The notes: generated from the letters alone by a model not told the origin. Numbered from the stretch's first letter, positions 1-10,619 are shown. The stretch: 47,248 bases of DNA from Ophiostoma sp. CBS 140.51 (GCA_029298735.1 JANSLP010000259.1:1-47248); one strand, 5' to 3'. Numbers and translations: made by a program.

Positions 1-1035
1 CCCCAGTCGCCCGCGCTGAAGCGCCGCAAGGCATCCAACATCTCCGCCGCCTCCATTTCCGCCGTCTCCCACCCACTGCGCCAGACCTCGTTCCCACCCG
101 AAGACGCCAATACGCCCTTTTCCGCACGATCACCATCAGTCGACTTCAACGATAATGCCAGTTTCGTCAGCGGCGGGCCTAGCTCCGTCGCCGGCGGCAC
201 CGCTTCTGTCTCGACCAAAAAGAAACGCGGCCGTAAGCCGAAAGCCGACAAATTGCGCGACCAGACACCTAGCGTCGTTGGAGCGGGTGGCCGGGGCACA
301 ACTGCCGCGAGTGCAGTAAGTGGCACAAGCGGTGCTAACGGCGGACCGAAGAGCAGCACAGGCGCGCCCGGTGACGCTCAAGGAGGCGGAGGAGGCGAAG
401 ACGACGACAACGATGGTGGCGATGGCGATATGCCCGATTCTGGCGCCGCCACGGCCAAACGTACCGACGAAGAACGCAAAGAAGAGAAGCGGCTGCGTGC
501 AGCGCTCGTCGCGTGCATGGACGCCGACCAGTATGAGCGCATATCGGCGTGGCGTGCGGCCAAGTTGCCGGACGCAGTTATCCGCCGACTGGTCAATGCC
601 ACGGTCTCGCAGTCGGTGCCCTCGTCGGTCGTAACGGCTGTGCGGTCGGTCACCAAATACTTCTTGACGGATTTGATTACAAGCGCACAGACGATCCAGG
701 ACGAGTGGATCGCGGCTGGGCAAGAACCGCAGACAGAAGACAACAAGCCGTGGCCCGGCATGGTGCTGGCACGCGGCGAGCCTGAAGTCGCCGCACTATA
801 CGAGAAACAGTCGTCCCTCGCCATCCCCGAGTGGGAACCCGAGACGGCCGACCATATTCTCCGGGAACCGCCCAAGGGCCCGCTGCGACCGGACCACTTG
901 CGCGAGGCATGGCGGCGGTACAAGGCGTCGGTGCAGAGTAAGACAGCGGGCGCGCTGGATCTGTGGCACACACAGCAAGGGACGGGTGTGGAGCGGTTCC
1001 CGGCACGTACGGGCGGCAAGCGCCTGTTCAAGTGA
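1..1035 (+). CDS. TAF11: TAF11 (TFIID subunit, TAFII28 histone-fold), 5'-truncated by window edge
   Basis: The frame is open from base 1 to the stop at 1033-1035, so only the C-terminal 344 residues are present and the start lies upstream. TAF11 is a nuclear TFIID subunit that pairs with TAF13 through a histone fold. The N-terminal part seen here is low-complexity (Ser/Ala/Gly/Asp rich) with a basic patch, KKKRGRKPK, at about nt 217-243 that resembles an AT-hook or nuclear localisation signal. An acidic stretch precedes the conserved core at about nt 480-720, which contains ISAWRAAKLPDAVIRRLVNA and the following TVSQSVPSSVV helix typical of the TAFII28 fold. A C-terminal segment with LREAWRRYK follows and the protein ends in GGKRLFK. 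The family assignment rests on this core. No intron is needed in the visible part. Confidence 0.88.
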   Translation, partial: PQSPALKRRKASNISAASISAVSHPLRQTSFPPEDANTPFSARSPSVDFNDNASFVSGGPSSVAGGTASVSTKKKRGRKPKADKLRDQTPSVVGAGGRGTTAASAVSGTSGANGGPKSSTGAPGDAQGGGGGEDDDNDGGDGDMPDSGAATAKRTDEERKEEKRLRAALVACMDADQYERISAWRAAKLPDAVIRRLVNATVSQSVPSSVVTAVRSVTKYFLTDLITSAQTIQDEWIAAGQEPQTEDNKPWPGMVLARGEPEVAALYEKQSSLAIPEWEPETADHILREPPKGPLRPDHLREAWRRYKASVQSKTAGALDLWHTQQGTGVERFPARTGGKRLFK

Positions 1036-2699
1036 GGGTGTGACTGAGGACAAGTGGTGGATGGGATCTTCCCATCCTATCTACGATATTACGACGATCG
1101 ACGACAAAAATACAACAAGCACAACAAATACAACTACAGTGACGAAGACATGCTCGGCTTATCTTTACACATCGCACCCCAACACTCGAGAGCCATGGTT
1201 GTCTCGGTCGGCTACAGATTCGACGGCAAGCGGCCGTGATAGATCTACCTGGTTAGCGATACGAATGGCCAAAAGGGTGCTCACAGAGGCATACACTCTT
1301 ATCACGGCAGGCTTAGAGAGGCCATCCGATCTATCTTTATGGACCACAGGCCGCACACATCACGGCCGGTTCGATCTGGATGAGATATTTGAATCTCTGG
1401 TTTGGGCAGGGGTGCTCGTTTCAGAAGAGCCGATATCCAGAACACGCTGAAAGCGAAAAAGCCAGAGCCGCATTTGTCAGTAAAAACATGAGGGTTTGTG
1501 GAAATATGCCTCTTTTGCTCTCACAGAGGCAGTTGTATGCGGCGCTATTACGATGCTTACGGGTTGCGCTACAACCAACTCCTAACAGCACAAACAGCGC
1601 AAACGGCAGATCCAGCAGAGAAGATACTGCACCCGCAGCACAGCACGCAGTAGCTCGGATGCGACCCGCAGCAGCGCTCCGTGGGGGGCCATAATCGTGC
1701 AGTTTGACTGGATGGGCAGGATTGGCTGTTATTATCTTCAGGTCTTTTCCATCTCTCCGATTCTCGGCTCATACGCAAGAGGAATTCGTGGAATGTCGCC
1801 CTGAAGATTGGAGACTGCCCCAGAGCATACTCCGTACGAAGTGCATCTATTTATTTTCGCGGATTACAAAGATGCTCTATCTCGGTGCTTACATAGCATT
1901 GGGGAGATCCGAGCTGTTGAGACAGCTAAAAATACAATACAATACAATACAATTAATATCATCCCCCATTTTGGACAAACTTTTTTGCCTTCATTTTGTG
2001 ATACCTTGCTCTCGTAGTCGCTATCTCGCCATTGTCCCGGCCTCACGGCCCATTGATTTCCCTTTTCTTCGTCCGTGCTGAATCACTTGACCCCCGTCAG
2101 CCATGCCGTGCCCACTGAATGACTTGTTGGTAAATGGTAAGTGGTTCGACGTGCACATCCGCTCCGTTGCGCCATTGTCCCAAACAGTTGGGAGATGGTC
2201 GTCTGTCATCCCAAGGCAGTCCGTCCCAGACAACCCCGATCTAAAAACTGGTACTTAAGTCAGAAGACGGCCTCGACACGGCCTCGGGTTGCGCTTCCTA
2301 TTCAGGCCTCTTGTGGTCTGCATTTTTACCTGCCTTGACTACTTTGACTACTTTGCTCCCCTGTCTGCCAGCTGTCCTGGCCGCATGATACCCACATGAG
2401 CTTTGTTGGCAGCGGCCTCGCCTTGCATTCTCGTTATCCTTCTTAGTCCTTTCGTATCTCTGGGCTCGAGCTGTTTTATTTTCTTGTGACTTCCACATTA
2501 CTCTCTCTTCTTGTACTTTACTTTTTTTGTTCTTTTCTTTTAAATATTTTCTTTCTCACAAATATCTCTGATCTTTTATTCTCACTTCCACATCTCCTCC
2601 AACCACCACTCTTACATCACAGCCTTATCGGCGTGACCCCCTCCAACGCCCCCACGAAAGACGTAAACGAAAGACGACACAACAAAACCAACGACCACA
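1036..2699. other. Intergenic: TAF11 3' end and dehydrogenase promoter/leader
   Basis: This 1.66-kb stretch lies between two same-strand genes. Several ORFs of 60-160 codons occur, but none has recognisable domain content or codon use like its neighbours. It holds a pentanucleotide repeat near 1930-1953. From about 2480 to 2690 there is a T/C-rich tract that runs up to the ATG at 2700, as expected for a fungal 5' leader. Confidence 0.6.
1930..1953. repeat. AATAC pentanucleotide microsatellite
   Basis: About four to five tandem copies of the unit AATAC run through an AT-rich stretch in the intergenic region upstream of the dehydrogenase gene. No coding role is seen. Confidence 0.8.
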
Positions 2700-4002
2700 A
2701 TGGCCGAGCCATTCAACACGCCCGTGCCTGGCGCGACGCCTGTGCCAGGTGCAACGCCCATTCACGGCACTCCAGTCCCGGGCGCAACGCCGAGATCAAC
2801 AACTCCGACGCAAGAGTATTCCGCGTCTTCGTCTCCTCGGCCCATTGTCCTCCACATTGGCGACGAGGTCCGCTACAATCCAGCGACGTACGCCGAGTTC
2901 TCTCGCAAATTCGAAATTATCCGCCCCAGCCTTGCCGAGCGCCAGCGGCCTGCTTTCAGCCAAGCCCTGCGTGAGGGTCGCTATGGAGCATTTGCCGCCA
3001 TCTTCCGACCGTTTTGGGGAAGTGGCGGTGAGATGGGGGCGTGGGACGAGGAGCTGGTGGCGCTGCTGCCCGACAGCTGCAGGGTGTTTGCTAGTGCTGG
3101 TGCAGGGTTCGACTGGGCTGATACAAAGGCATTGGGTCAGAGAGGTAGGTGCAGCCGCCGATGCAAGCCGAAAGCCTGTCAAAATAATGACGTTTGTTGA
3201 CAATCACTAACACCTGAGGGAAGGCATAATTTATTGTAACTCCGGTTTAGCGGCGGCCGAGGCCGTGTCGGACTTTGCCGTGGCCATGATCATCTCGACA
3301 TTCCGGCACCTAGCCTGGTGCATCGGGGCAGCTACGTTCCCAACTGCAGACCCGGCCGCCACTTTTGCCTCTTGCCACGGCCTGGCTACGGCGCAGTCGC
3401 ACAACCTCCGCGGCCATGTCCTCGGCCTCATCGGCATGGGTAACATTGGCCAGAACATTGCCGCCAGGATGGGATGTATTGCCTTTGGCATGAAGATCCA
3501 CTACTACGATGTTGTGCGCAAGCCTGCAGCTCTCGAGAAGGAGCTTAAAGCCACCTACCATGCGTCTCTCAGTGATTTGCTAGCAGTGTCCGACTGTATC
3601 GTTCTTTGCACGCCGGCTTCGACGGACGGCAAGCCTCTCATCACCAAAGAGACACTCGCGCAAGTGAAGCCCGGCGCACGGTTTGTCAATGTGGCTCGGG
3701 GATCTCTTGTGGATGAAGAAGCGTTGGCCGACTCGTTGGAGAAGGAGGACGGCAGCCTCTCGTCAGCAGCTCTCGATGTCCACGCAACTGAACCCAACAT
3801 CAACCCCCGACTCTTGAAGCTGGCCACACTGACGGCAACCTCTCAGACGCCCATCCCAGCTCGTGTTATGCTGACCTGCCACAACGCCGGCGGTACAGTG
3901 GAGACCCATGTTGGCTTTGAGGAACTCAGCCTGCGCAACATCATGGCTGTTCTGGATGGTGGAAAGGCCGTTACGCCAGTGAACCTGCACCATCTGAAGT
4001 AG
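2700..4002 (+). CDS. D-isomer-specific 2-hydroxyacid dehydrogenase (NAD(P)-dependent), 2 exons
   Basis: The model is join(2700..3144, 3224..4002), 407 aa. The 79-nt intron has donor GTAGGT, branch CACTAAC and acceptor AAG; splicing restores the conserved IIYCNSG...AAAEAV segment. The enzyme class interconverts D-2-hydroxyacids and 2-oxoacids (glyoxylate/hydroxypyruvate reductase-like). Visible are the Rossmann motif GMGNIG (about 219-224), the catalytic Arg in VNVARGSLVDE (about R307), Glu in DVHATEP (about E338) and His in CHNAGG (about H368), so the R-E-H triad is intact. The N-terminal 35 residues are an unusual Pro-rich repeat of PVPGAT units before the catalytic domain. The ATG is in a good context (ACAATGGCC). 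The physiological substrate cannot be told from sequence; no targeting signal is evident. Confidence 0.9.
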
Positions 4003-4153
4003 TACTGTAGGAGGGATGACGGTGGGGAAGGGAAATAGATCTGAAGTGGGCTTGAGGAAGGAGAATGGAACATGGAGAAATGGATACATCGTGTCCAGGT
4101 GGAGTCCCAGTTATAGACTTACAGGAACGGGCTGCATCACAAGCGTTTTTCAA

Positions 4154-4236
4154 GGACCAGTGGCGCAATGGTAACGCGTCGGATTCCAGTAAAATGGTGA
4201 TTCCCGAAGATTGTCCGTTCAATTCGGGCCTGGTTC
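4154..4236 (+). tRNA. tRNA-Trp (anticodon CCA) with a ~12-nt intron
   Basis: Folded by eye. The acceptor arm GGACCAG (4154-4160) pairs with CTGGTTC (4230-4236), 7 of 7 including one G-U. Next come TG at positions 8-9, the D-arm GCG/CGC, the anticodon 5' stem TCGGA (4179-4183) and a loop TTCCAG with anticodon CCA at 4186-4188. The intron is about 4190-4201 and contains TGG, which can pair with the anticodon as is usual for eukaryotic tRNA introns. The 3' stem CCCGA gives four pairs and one A-C mismatch next to the loop. The T-arm GTCCG/CGGGC with loop TTCAATT pairs fully. A-box TGGCGCAATGG and B-box GTTCAATTC are present. CCA is not encoded. The mismatch leaves some doubt about function. Confidence 0.75.
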
Positions 4237-4274
4237 AAAGCATCGTCAATTCGTGATATATTTCATTGAATTCA

Positions 4275-4280
4275 TTTTTT
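4275..4280 (+). terminator. T6 run, candidate Pol III terminator of tRNA-Trp
   Basis: This is the first run of at least four T's downstream of the tRNA, about 38 nt after its 3' end. The distance is longer than usual, so the assignment is tentative. Confidence 0.45.
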
Positions 4281-5273
4281 GATGATTTCTCTGCTAAGAT
4301 TTTTTGCACTTTTTTAATTTGTTTTTCTTTCCTGTTTCTAAAAGTCCCAATTGAAGTTTCTTCCTCCACAGTTAACGCAATTTAATGATGAGAACTATTT
4401 CTCATGTAGAAAAGGTAAGGAAGTATTTTACGATAGAAAAATAAAAATAAAAATAAAACAAACTAAAACAATTTTTTTCAAAAAATAAAAATCACCATAC
4501 AAGCTTCAATACAGTGCAAATCATTTCTTTGGACTCTTTAGTTTCTTCATTGTCCTCTTTTTCTATTCGTAGGTAGAATGTGCATTTCCCATCAATTCGA
4601 GTCCTTTCTTTCCTCGTATTGTCTCTGGCCTCTTCTTTCCCGTCTTCTGAAACAGACTTAACATCAAAAAGTTCGATGCTTTTTCTGTCGCCGGCTTGCC
4701 GTGGGTGCGCCGATTAGCGAGCTGGCAGATCAAACGCCACACACACGGGACGTAACCCACTTACATGCGACTCGCTCACGTTTTCTTGCTCGACACGAGT
4801 TTCCAACACTGTTTTGGCACAGCATCTGAATTCCCGCCTCAACCGGGGTTCCCCCAACCGCAGTCCTGCGGCTGTTTCGCAGCTTTTCATCCAAAATTCT
4901 GTGTCCCTATTTATGCTTCGTGTTTTGATCTTTCGATCTCCATGACGCTGCCAACGTTATTTCTTTGTCTGCCCTCGCTCTACCTTGAGCCGCCCTCCTG
5001 CCAAGGATCGGCTTCGTCCCAACTCTGTTCCAGAATGGACGTATCGAGTGCGGTGCCTTGCCTAAACTTGCTCGAGTCTGATTCGATCGACGAGCGGTTT
5101 GACTTGTCAGGAGTAGTTCTTGTCAATGTGGAGTGAAGACGAGAAAAAGGATTACACGATGATGCAGACTTTGCGGGAAAGATCGATGCACTGCCACTCC
5201 TTCCTGGGTTGACACTTGACAGGTTGACAGGCGGGTATGGACGGGTATGGAGTTCTTAGAGAACAAAAACTTC

Positions 5274-5280
5274 TATAAAG
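5274..5280 (+). promoter_or_regulatory. TATA box of the small secreted protein gene
   Basis: TATAAAG lies 108 nt upstream of the ATG at 5388, leaving room for a leader of roughly 70-80 nt. The strong match fits a highly expressed secreted protein gene. Confidence 0.6.
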
Positions 5281-5387
5281 GGAAGGGGCCAACCTCCATC
5301 ACGAATTCTTACCATGACCACAAACTACAACCAAGCAATCTTCCTTATTTTCTCTACATCTCTTTACAGAACACCACCTCAGACGAA

Positions 5388-5753
5388 ATGTACACCTCCA
5401 CCATCCTCGCCACTCTTCTGGCTGCGGCCACGGCCCACGCCGCCGTCCTTGACCTGCGCGCCGCCGCCGACTTTGGTTCGTGCACGCCGACCATGGACTT
5501 CCAGCTCGGCCGCCCGGGACGCAAAGCCAACGAGGGCACGTTTCTGCCGACGGATTCGCTCGTTGCAAAAGGGCAACAGGATGCTCTTAACCCAAACATC
5601 ATTACCAACGCGATCTGCAATCAGTTGACGAACGTTTGCAATGCAAACCAAGCCGCCAAGGATCTGTGTACGCAGGCCAAGGCCGTGGTGTCCGGACTTG
5701 GCACCAAGGACGCGAGCACGGCGACGGCGTTCAACTCGAAGCTGGGCTTCTAG
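5388..5753 (+). CDS. Small secreted protein (121 aa), signal peptide, four cysteines
   Basis: The 121-aa protein begins MYTSTILATLLAAATAHAA, a clear signal peptide with likely cleavage after about residue 17-19. The in-frame ATG at 5247 would bury this signal, so 5388 is preferred; it is also correctly placed after the TATA box. The mature part has four cysteines (in GSCTP, AICNQ, NVCNA, DLCTQ), enough for two disulfides, and a conserved-looking middle with GRKANEGTF and KGQQDALNPNIIT. I recall similar small extracellular proteins in many filamentous ascomycetes but do not know a function; it may be a wall-associated or effector-like protein. There is no GPI signal, transmembrane segment or intron. 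A polyadenylation-like AATAAA follows at 5831. Confidence 0.8.
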   Translation: MYTSTILATLLAAATAHAAVLDLRAAADFGSCTPTMDFQLGRPGRKANEGTFLPTDSLVAKGQQDALNPNIITNAICNQLTNVCNANQAAKDLCTQAKAVVSGLGTKDASTATAFNSKLGF

Positions 5754-5830
5754 AGGAGGACGGACTACGAGTGTGCCAGGAAGGACGTACGAATACGTTA
5801 CAAAGGGATGGGTTATCATAGCGATGCATC

Positions 5831-5836
5831 AATAAA
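5831..5836 (+). terminator. AATAAA poly(A) signal of the secreted protein gene
   Basis: AATAAA lies 78 nt after the stop at 5753 and just before a T-run. The gene is tail-to-tail with the PARP gene. Confidence 0.5.
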
Positions 5837-6159
5837 CTTTTTTTTGAACACAACGAGATTTGAATTAATGGTTTTGATTTTGGGCGCCATGGAACCAGAC
5901 GCTGTAAACTCAGACGCCGTAGACATGCGCCACGTAGGCTCGTAAATGGACAAGACATTGCAAAACACAATAGAAAATGACCGACTTGATAAGTAATCGT
6001 ACAAAAACCGAGGACACGCTTTGAAGAGAGAAGCGTGCTGACGACGGTCCACCACTTTGCAGACACGGTCAGCACACTCCAAGAGGAAACAAAAGAAACA
6101 CCACATCTGGCCTATCGTACACACCACCCCCACATGCAGCTCCTTCACCAGCCGTTGTC

Positions 6160-8371
6160 CTACATTTTGACGCGGAAGAGGTAGCGCAGGCGGACCTGGT
6201 TGACATCGTATACGATATATTCGTTGTAGTACAGGCCGGCATTGGGTACGTTTGTGTCGGTGGGTGGTGAGCTGACGTCGGGCTGTCGAGAGGGTTAGTA
6301 TCAAATAAATCAAATAGAGTACACCACACCTCAAACTCACCATTTGAACACCTGCCAGGTCCTTGTGGACGGCACTGGCGTCCTTCCACGCGGGCGGCGC
6401 GGTCCGACCCTGGCCGAGCGTCGAGTAAAGGCCCTGAGCCTTTGCGTCGTCGCCGGCCGAGTATGACGCCTGCGTCAGCTTCTGCATGGGGTCGCCCAGC
6501 TTGGCCTCGCACAGCAACAGAAGGCCCGTACCGTTCGATATACCGGACGCGCAGTAGCCGGCGGACTTGGACGACATGTCTGCTAAGTAGATACCCTTGC
6601 CGAACATGTAACCCGAGACGGGGGCTTCGGGCGGCGCAATGCGCAGACCTTGGCCTAGGATACCACCAAAGTTGGTGACACGCGAACCGTGCCACAGCAG
6701 ACGGGTGTCGTTATCCTTGGCGGCCGCCGATCCCAGGTTGCACGCATCGAAGCGATCCTTTTCGCCACGACGCTCGATGCGGAAGATGTCCTGAATCTTG
6801 TAGTTGACGTGGTGGGTTTGGCCCTTGGAGGAGTTGAGGTAGTTGGCGAGCTCGGCAAACTCCTCACTCTTGTGGTCGAGCGGCGTGACTTCCTCCATAC
6901 CCAAGTTCTGGTACTGCTTGTCGGCCGGGTGGATGGAGCGATCCTCGGTCGACCGAGCCTTGTCCACCTTCATGAGCAGCTCGGCGTCCTTCATGTCGCT
7001 CAGACTCTCAAGCAGCTCAATCTCCTTCTTGAGGCGCGTATTGTCCGAGATAATGGGCGGGCGGTTGCGGCCAAAGGCGTGGGGGATGACGCTGTAGTAC
7101 AAGTTCGACAGGCTCTCGACGGCATTAGGGTAGTTCATGTGGTACTCGGACATGGCTAGACTGTTGTCATCCATGAGGGCGGCTAGGTTCTTGAGAGCCT
7201 GGAAACCGCGCGTAATGGTGGTCTTGCTCAGCTTGCCGAGGGGCAGCTTGTTGGCATCGTAGTTGAGGTCGACCATGGTGTTGGCGAAGAACTGGCGGTT
7301 GAAAATGAGCTCCATAAGACTCTGAACAGGCGGCGCCAGTTTGCAATCGGGGATCTTGACCTCTTCGTCGTCCTCCTTCTTGAATTCGGCGCGCGGGTCA
7401 TCCTCGTTCGAGTCCTCGGCCTCATCGTCCGTGTCGGGCTGGTAGCTGCGCTCGACATAGGCGTACTTGCCGGGACACGGATCACCACTACGCCGCTCCC
7501 AATCAAGGCCAGACTTGTCACGGAACTTCTTGTTAAAGCTCTTCTCGGCGTCTTCGAGCGTGCCGCCACCGAGCATCGCCGACTGGCCGCGCTCGCCGAC
7601 ACGGCCCCAGCGCGTCCAAGTGTGGTACTTACCCGCACTGGTCTTCAGAATCTGGATGCGGTAGAACTTGTTGTTGTTGTTGCCCGAGTTGGTCTGGTTG
7701 AGCGAGGCGTCCCAGACAGTGCCGTCGTCGGCAATGTAGACATTGACATTGGGCATGGGGCAGCACTCGTCGACGGGGACATGCATTTTGGGGGCAGGTG
7801 TTACAGCAGCAGCCGCCTTTGCGCTAGCCTTGGTATCTTTCTTCTGGCGCTTCGCATCCGGTGCAGCCGCTACAGGTAGAGAAGCTGGTGCTGCAGCAGC
7901 AGCCGCAGCGGCCGGCGCAGCTCGCTTTCTGCCCTTTGTAGCCGGAGGTGCAGCCACTGCTGGCGCGGGACCCGGGGGCGAGGCTGGTGCAGAAGCAGCA
8001 GCTGCAGCCGGAGCCGGAGCAGCAGCTGGTGTAGCCGGCTTGTCCAGGAGGTAGTTCGTCTCGCTCTGCATGGCATTGTCCGACACACAGTCGAGCAACC
8101 ATTGGGCATTGACGATGGGAATGTCGAGCTTCTTGGCGGCCATAACCTTGGCCGTAGGCCGCTTGTAGTTGGCAGGCGTCACAACGAGCTGAGTAGCATC
8201 TGAAGTGACGGAGTCGAGGGGTGTGCCGCCGAGCTCTTCAATGTGATCGCGGAGAACAGACTGAGAGAGCTTGGGGAAGACACCACAAAGCGCAATCTTG
8301 CAGCCGACCAGTGGCAGCATAGCTGCTGGCGGTGTTGCTGCCTTTGCAGCAGCTCTTCTGCGAGGAGGCAT
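6160..8371 (-). CDS. Poly(ADP-ribose) polymerase (BRCT-WGR-PRD-catalytic), 2 exons
   Basis: The model is complement(join(6160..6282, 6341..8371)), 717 aa; the 58-nt intron has donor GTGAGT, branch ACTAAC and acceptor CAG. PARP attaches ADP-ribose chains from NAD+ to nuclear proteins in DNA-damage signalling. Order: basic N-terminus, BRCT (about 18-100), Ala/Pro-rich linker with basic patches (about 112-200), WGR domain (about 205-310, with WTRWGRVGERGQ), acidic linker, PARP regulatory helices (about 345-475) and catalytic domain (about 500-717). The H-Y-E triad is visible as H561 (LLWHGS), Y595 (GKGIYLAD) and E698 (YYNEYIVYD). No zinc fingers precede the BRCT, which is usual for filamentous-fungal PARPs such as Aspergillus PrpA. 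The catalytic Glu is encoded only in exon 2. The leader is strongly pyrimidine-rich on the sense strand. Confidence 0.93.
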
Positions 8372-9448
8372 TGTGTGGGTGTTGTGTGAGTATGAAGGAA
8401 GTGTGAGGGTTGAAGAAATAAAAAAGAGAGAAGAAAAGGAGAAAAGGGGAAGTGTAAGCTGAAGCAATTAAGGTTAAGCTCACACGACATCAAAGAATGG
8501 GATGAGAGAATTGAAGAGGAGAAGGTGACAGAAACGAGAGAAATTGAGGAAGGAGAGGATGAGAGAAAAAGTGGGAGACGGCGGTTTAAAAGAAAAAAAA
8601 ACGACTGAAAGAGGAGAGGATGAGGGCGGAGTCGAACAGGAAAGGGGATGGGGATCCGATGAAGCTGTAAAAGAGCAGCTCTTTCCCGACGAAACAACAA
8701 AGAGCAAAAGGGCAGGAGCAAAGCTAAACAAGAAAGCTGGAAGCTAACGTCAACAGACGACATAAACAGGTCCAGGCACAGCCTCGGATTGCTGGCCCGT
8801 CCACAGAGCTAGGCAGTTGGGTCGTCTTTTCGGGTCGTTTTGGGAGAAGTTGGGGAATTTTAGGGGGTGATTTAAAGTTGGAGCAGGGGGGCAGGGACAC
8901 ACCGTTGGGCTTGGCGGCAGTTTTCTGCCTGTTTCTCCTCAACAGGCTCAGTGGTTGGAAGGAGCGAGCGGCACAATGCCAGGCAGAGCCCAGGCAGCAG
9001 GACCCACTGTTGCGCAAGAACGAAAAGATAAGGAAGGTGCTTTCGGCCAATGCTTCAGTTTGAACAAAACGCGAGACTGTCGCTGCTTCACGTGGGCCAA
9101 TTCTTGTCGAACATTCCCATGCGACGACAGGGGCCATCTGAGATGAAGCGGAACAGGGGGTTGGCTGGGAGTCGTTGAAGCTGCGATTGATGCTTGGCCC
9201 GTTGTTTTGTTGGTGATGCTTTGTCTCTCCAAATTATTATGGGACATTGCCGAATTGGGCGAGCTGTGCGAGACGGTCCATCAAAGGAGGATCTGAGTTT
9301 TAATTGAAAAAGAGATGACAGAAACAGCAATACAATACGATACATGTATGAACGAGATGAGATAAAAGGAGACAAAATGCAAAGGTAACAAGAACGCCAG
9401 AATCAATCAACAACCCACACATTAAATCATAGCCTGACTTCAACACCC
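8372..9448. other. Intergenic: PARP promoter and phosphatase-inhibitor 3' flank
   Basis: Bases 8385-8720 are purine-rich on the plus strand, so they form a long pyrimidine-rich leader for the minus-strand PARP gene. A CACGTG E-box lies at about 9089-9094. The remainder shows only short overlapping ORFs without recognisable content. Confidence 0.5.
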
Positions 9449-10399
9449 TCAGCTGCTTGTCGGCAGAGGTGGAACTGGCGGTGGTGCTGCTCCATTCGCA
9501 TTCCCATTTCCTTCGCCACCCTCCTCATCGTCATCGTCGTCTGCATCCGCCATATCCTCAATCTCCTCCGAGTGGCCCAGGAACCGCGCAACATTGCGCA
9601 TCTCGTAGTGCTTCTTGCGCAGGGCCTCAAACTTGAGATGCTTCTCGCGCTCCTCGGCGCTCATGCCGGCCATCGGATCATCGCCGTCGTGCACGCTGCC
9701 GCCATGCACACTGCCGTGCTCCGAGTCGTCGACGTGGACTTTCGGGGTGCGCTGGCGCGGCGGCGCAAACTCGCCCTCAGGGACTTCTTCTTCGGGCTCG
9801 CCTAGTGATAGGCCGGGGATGCTACCTTCGCGGTCGGCGCGGCTAAAGTAGCCACCGTTCGTCGTGCCATCCAGCGGCTCATCGTCGTCGGACGGGTCTT
9901 CGGCAGGGTCGTAGTGCTTGGCGTACGGCGTCTTGGGCTCGTCAATCTTCATGGTGGCCGTGCGCTCCTGTTCTGTCAAGTACAAGTTGACCTCGTCCCA
10001 CTTCAGGCGCTGCTCGGCGGCAGCGGCCGGGTCGAGTTCGGACTCGCCGCCATGCGCAGACGGTGTACGGCTTGACGGCCGACGGGAGCCCAAGCGGGCA
10101 GCCGACGACGAGCGGCGATGGCCGGCGTTGACCTGGGTGTTGAGGATGGTGCGTTCCTTGTCGGTCAGAGGATGGTCGGGGACTTCGGTGGAGGGGACGA
10201 TGGCCGCAGACGCAGCGCGAGGTGAGGTCGGAGGAGAGTGCTGGTACGAGCGTTTGAGGATGCCTATGCTGTTAGAAAATGCATGTCAAGGAAGATGATA
10301 TCACGAGAGAACGAGAGACTCACCTTTTGGCCGCTGGACGTTGGGCGGCGGAGGGGTATGCGCAGGCCGCTCGTGCTCGGTGGTAGCTTCGTCGGCCAT
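9449..10399 (-). CDS. Protein phosphatase inhibitor 2 (IPP-2 / Glc8-like), 2 exons
   Basis: The model is complement(join(9449..10263, 10324..10399)), 296 aa; the 60-nt intron has donor GTGAGT and branch CTAAC. I-2/Glc8 proteins are disordered regulators of type 1 protein phosphatase. The PP1-docking motif KGILK (about residues 25-29) is split by the intron. Further family marks are LKWDEVNLYLTE, then IDEPKTPYAKH, whose Thr corresponds to the GSK3/cyclin-kinase site of I-2, and the C-terminal KFEALRKKHYEMRNVARFL, the I-2 helix that covers the PP1 active site. The tail is very acidic (DADDDDDEEGGEGN) and ends Pro-rich. The protein is longer than animal I-2 (about 205 aa), mostly through low-complexity insertions. 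The start ATG at 10399 is the only one that provides the docking motif. Confidence 0.9.
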
Positions 10400-10619
10400 G
10401 GTGTCGGTAGAGATGTTGTGAGTATATTGTAAGATCGTATAAGATCGCTGAGTCTTGTGTTTTATGTTGTTCGTCGTAGGTTGTTGTGTGGTGTGTCTTG
10501 TGTGTTGAAGTTAAGAGTTCACATGAGAGGGGAACAGGTGAGGCTGGGGTCTACAGGAATGTGCCTGCTGTTTTATCGTTAGCGGGGTTAAGGGAAGCTT
10601 TTGGCTGTGCGATGGCCAG

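Larger units (their letters stand above)
4238..5387. other. Intergenic, AT-rich then promoter of secreted protein
   Basis: From about 4250 to 4530 the sequence is AT-rich with T- and A-runs, including AAAAT tandem units near 4437-4458. From 4765 to 5136 a 123-codon ORF exists but shows no domain or composition that supports coding. The end of the region holds a TATA box at 5274. Confidence 0.55.

Noticed and set aside
4765..5136. 123-codon plus-strand ORF in the region before the secreted protein
   Set aside because: No domain or signal, composition unlike the neighbouring genes, and it lies in the promoter side of a well supported gene.
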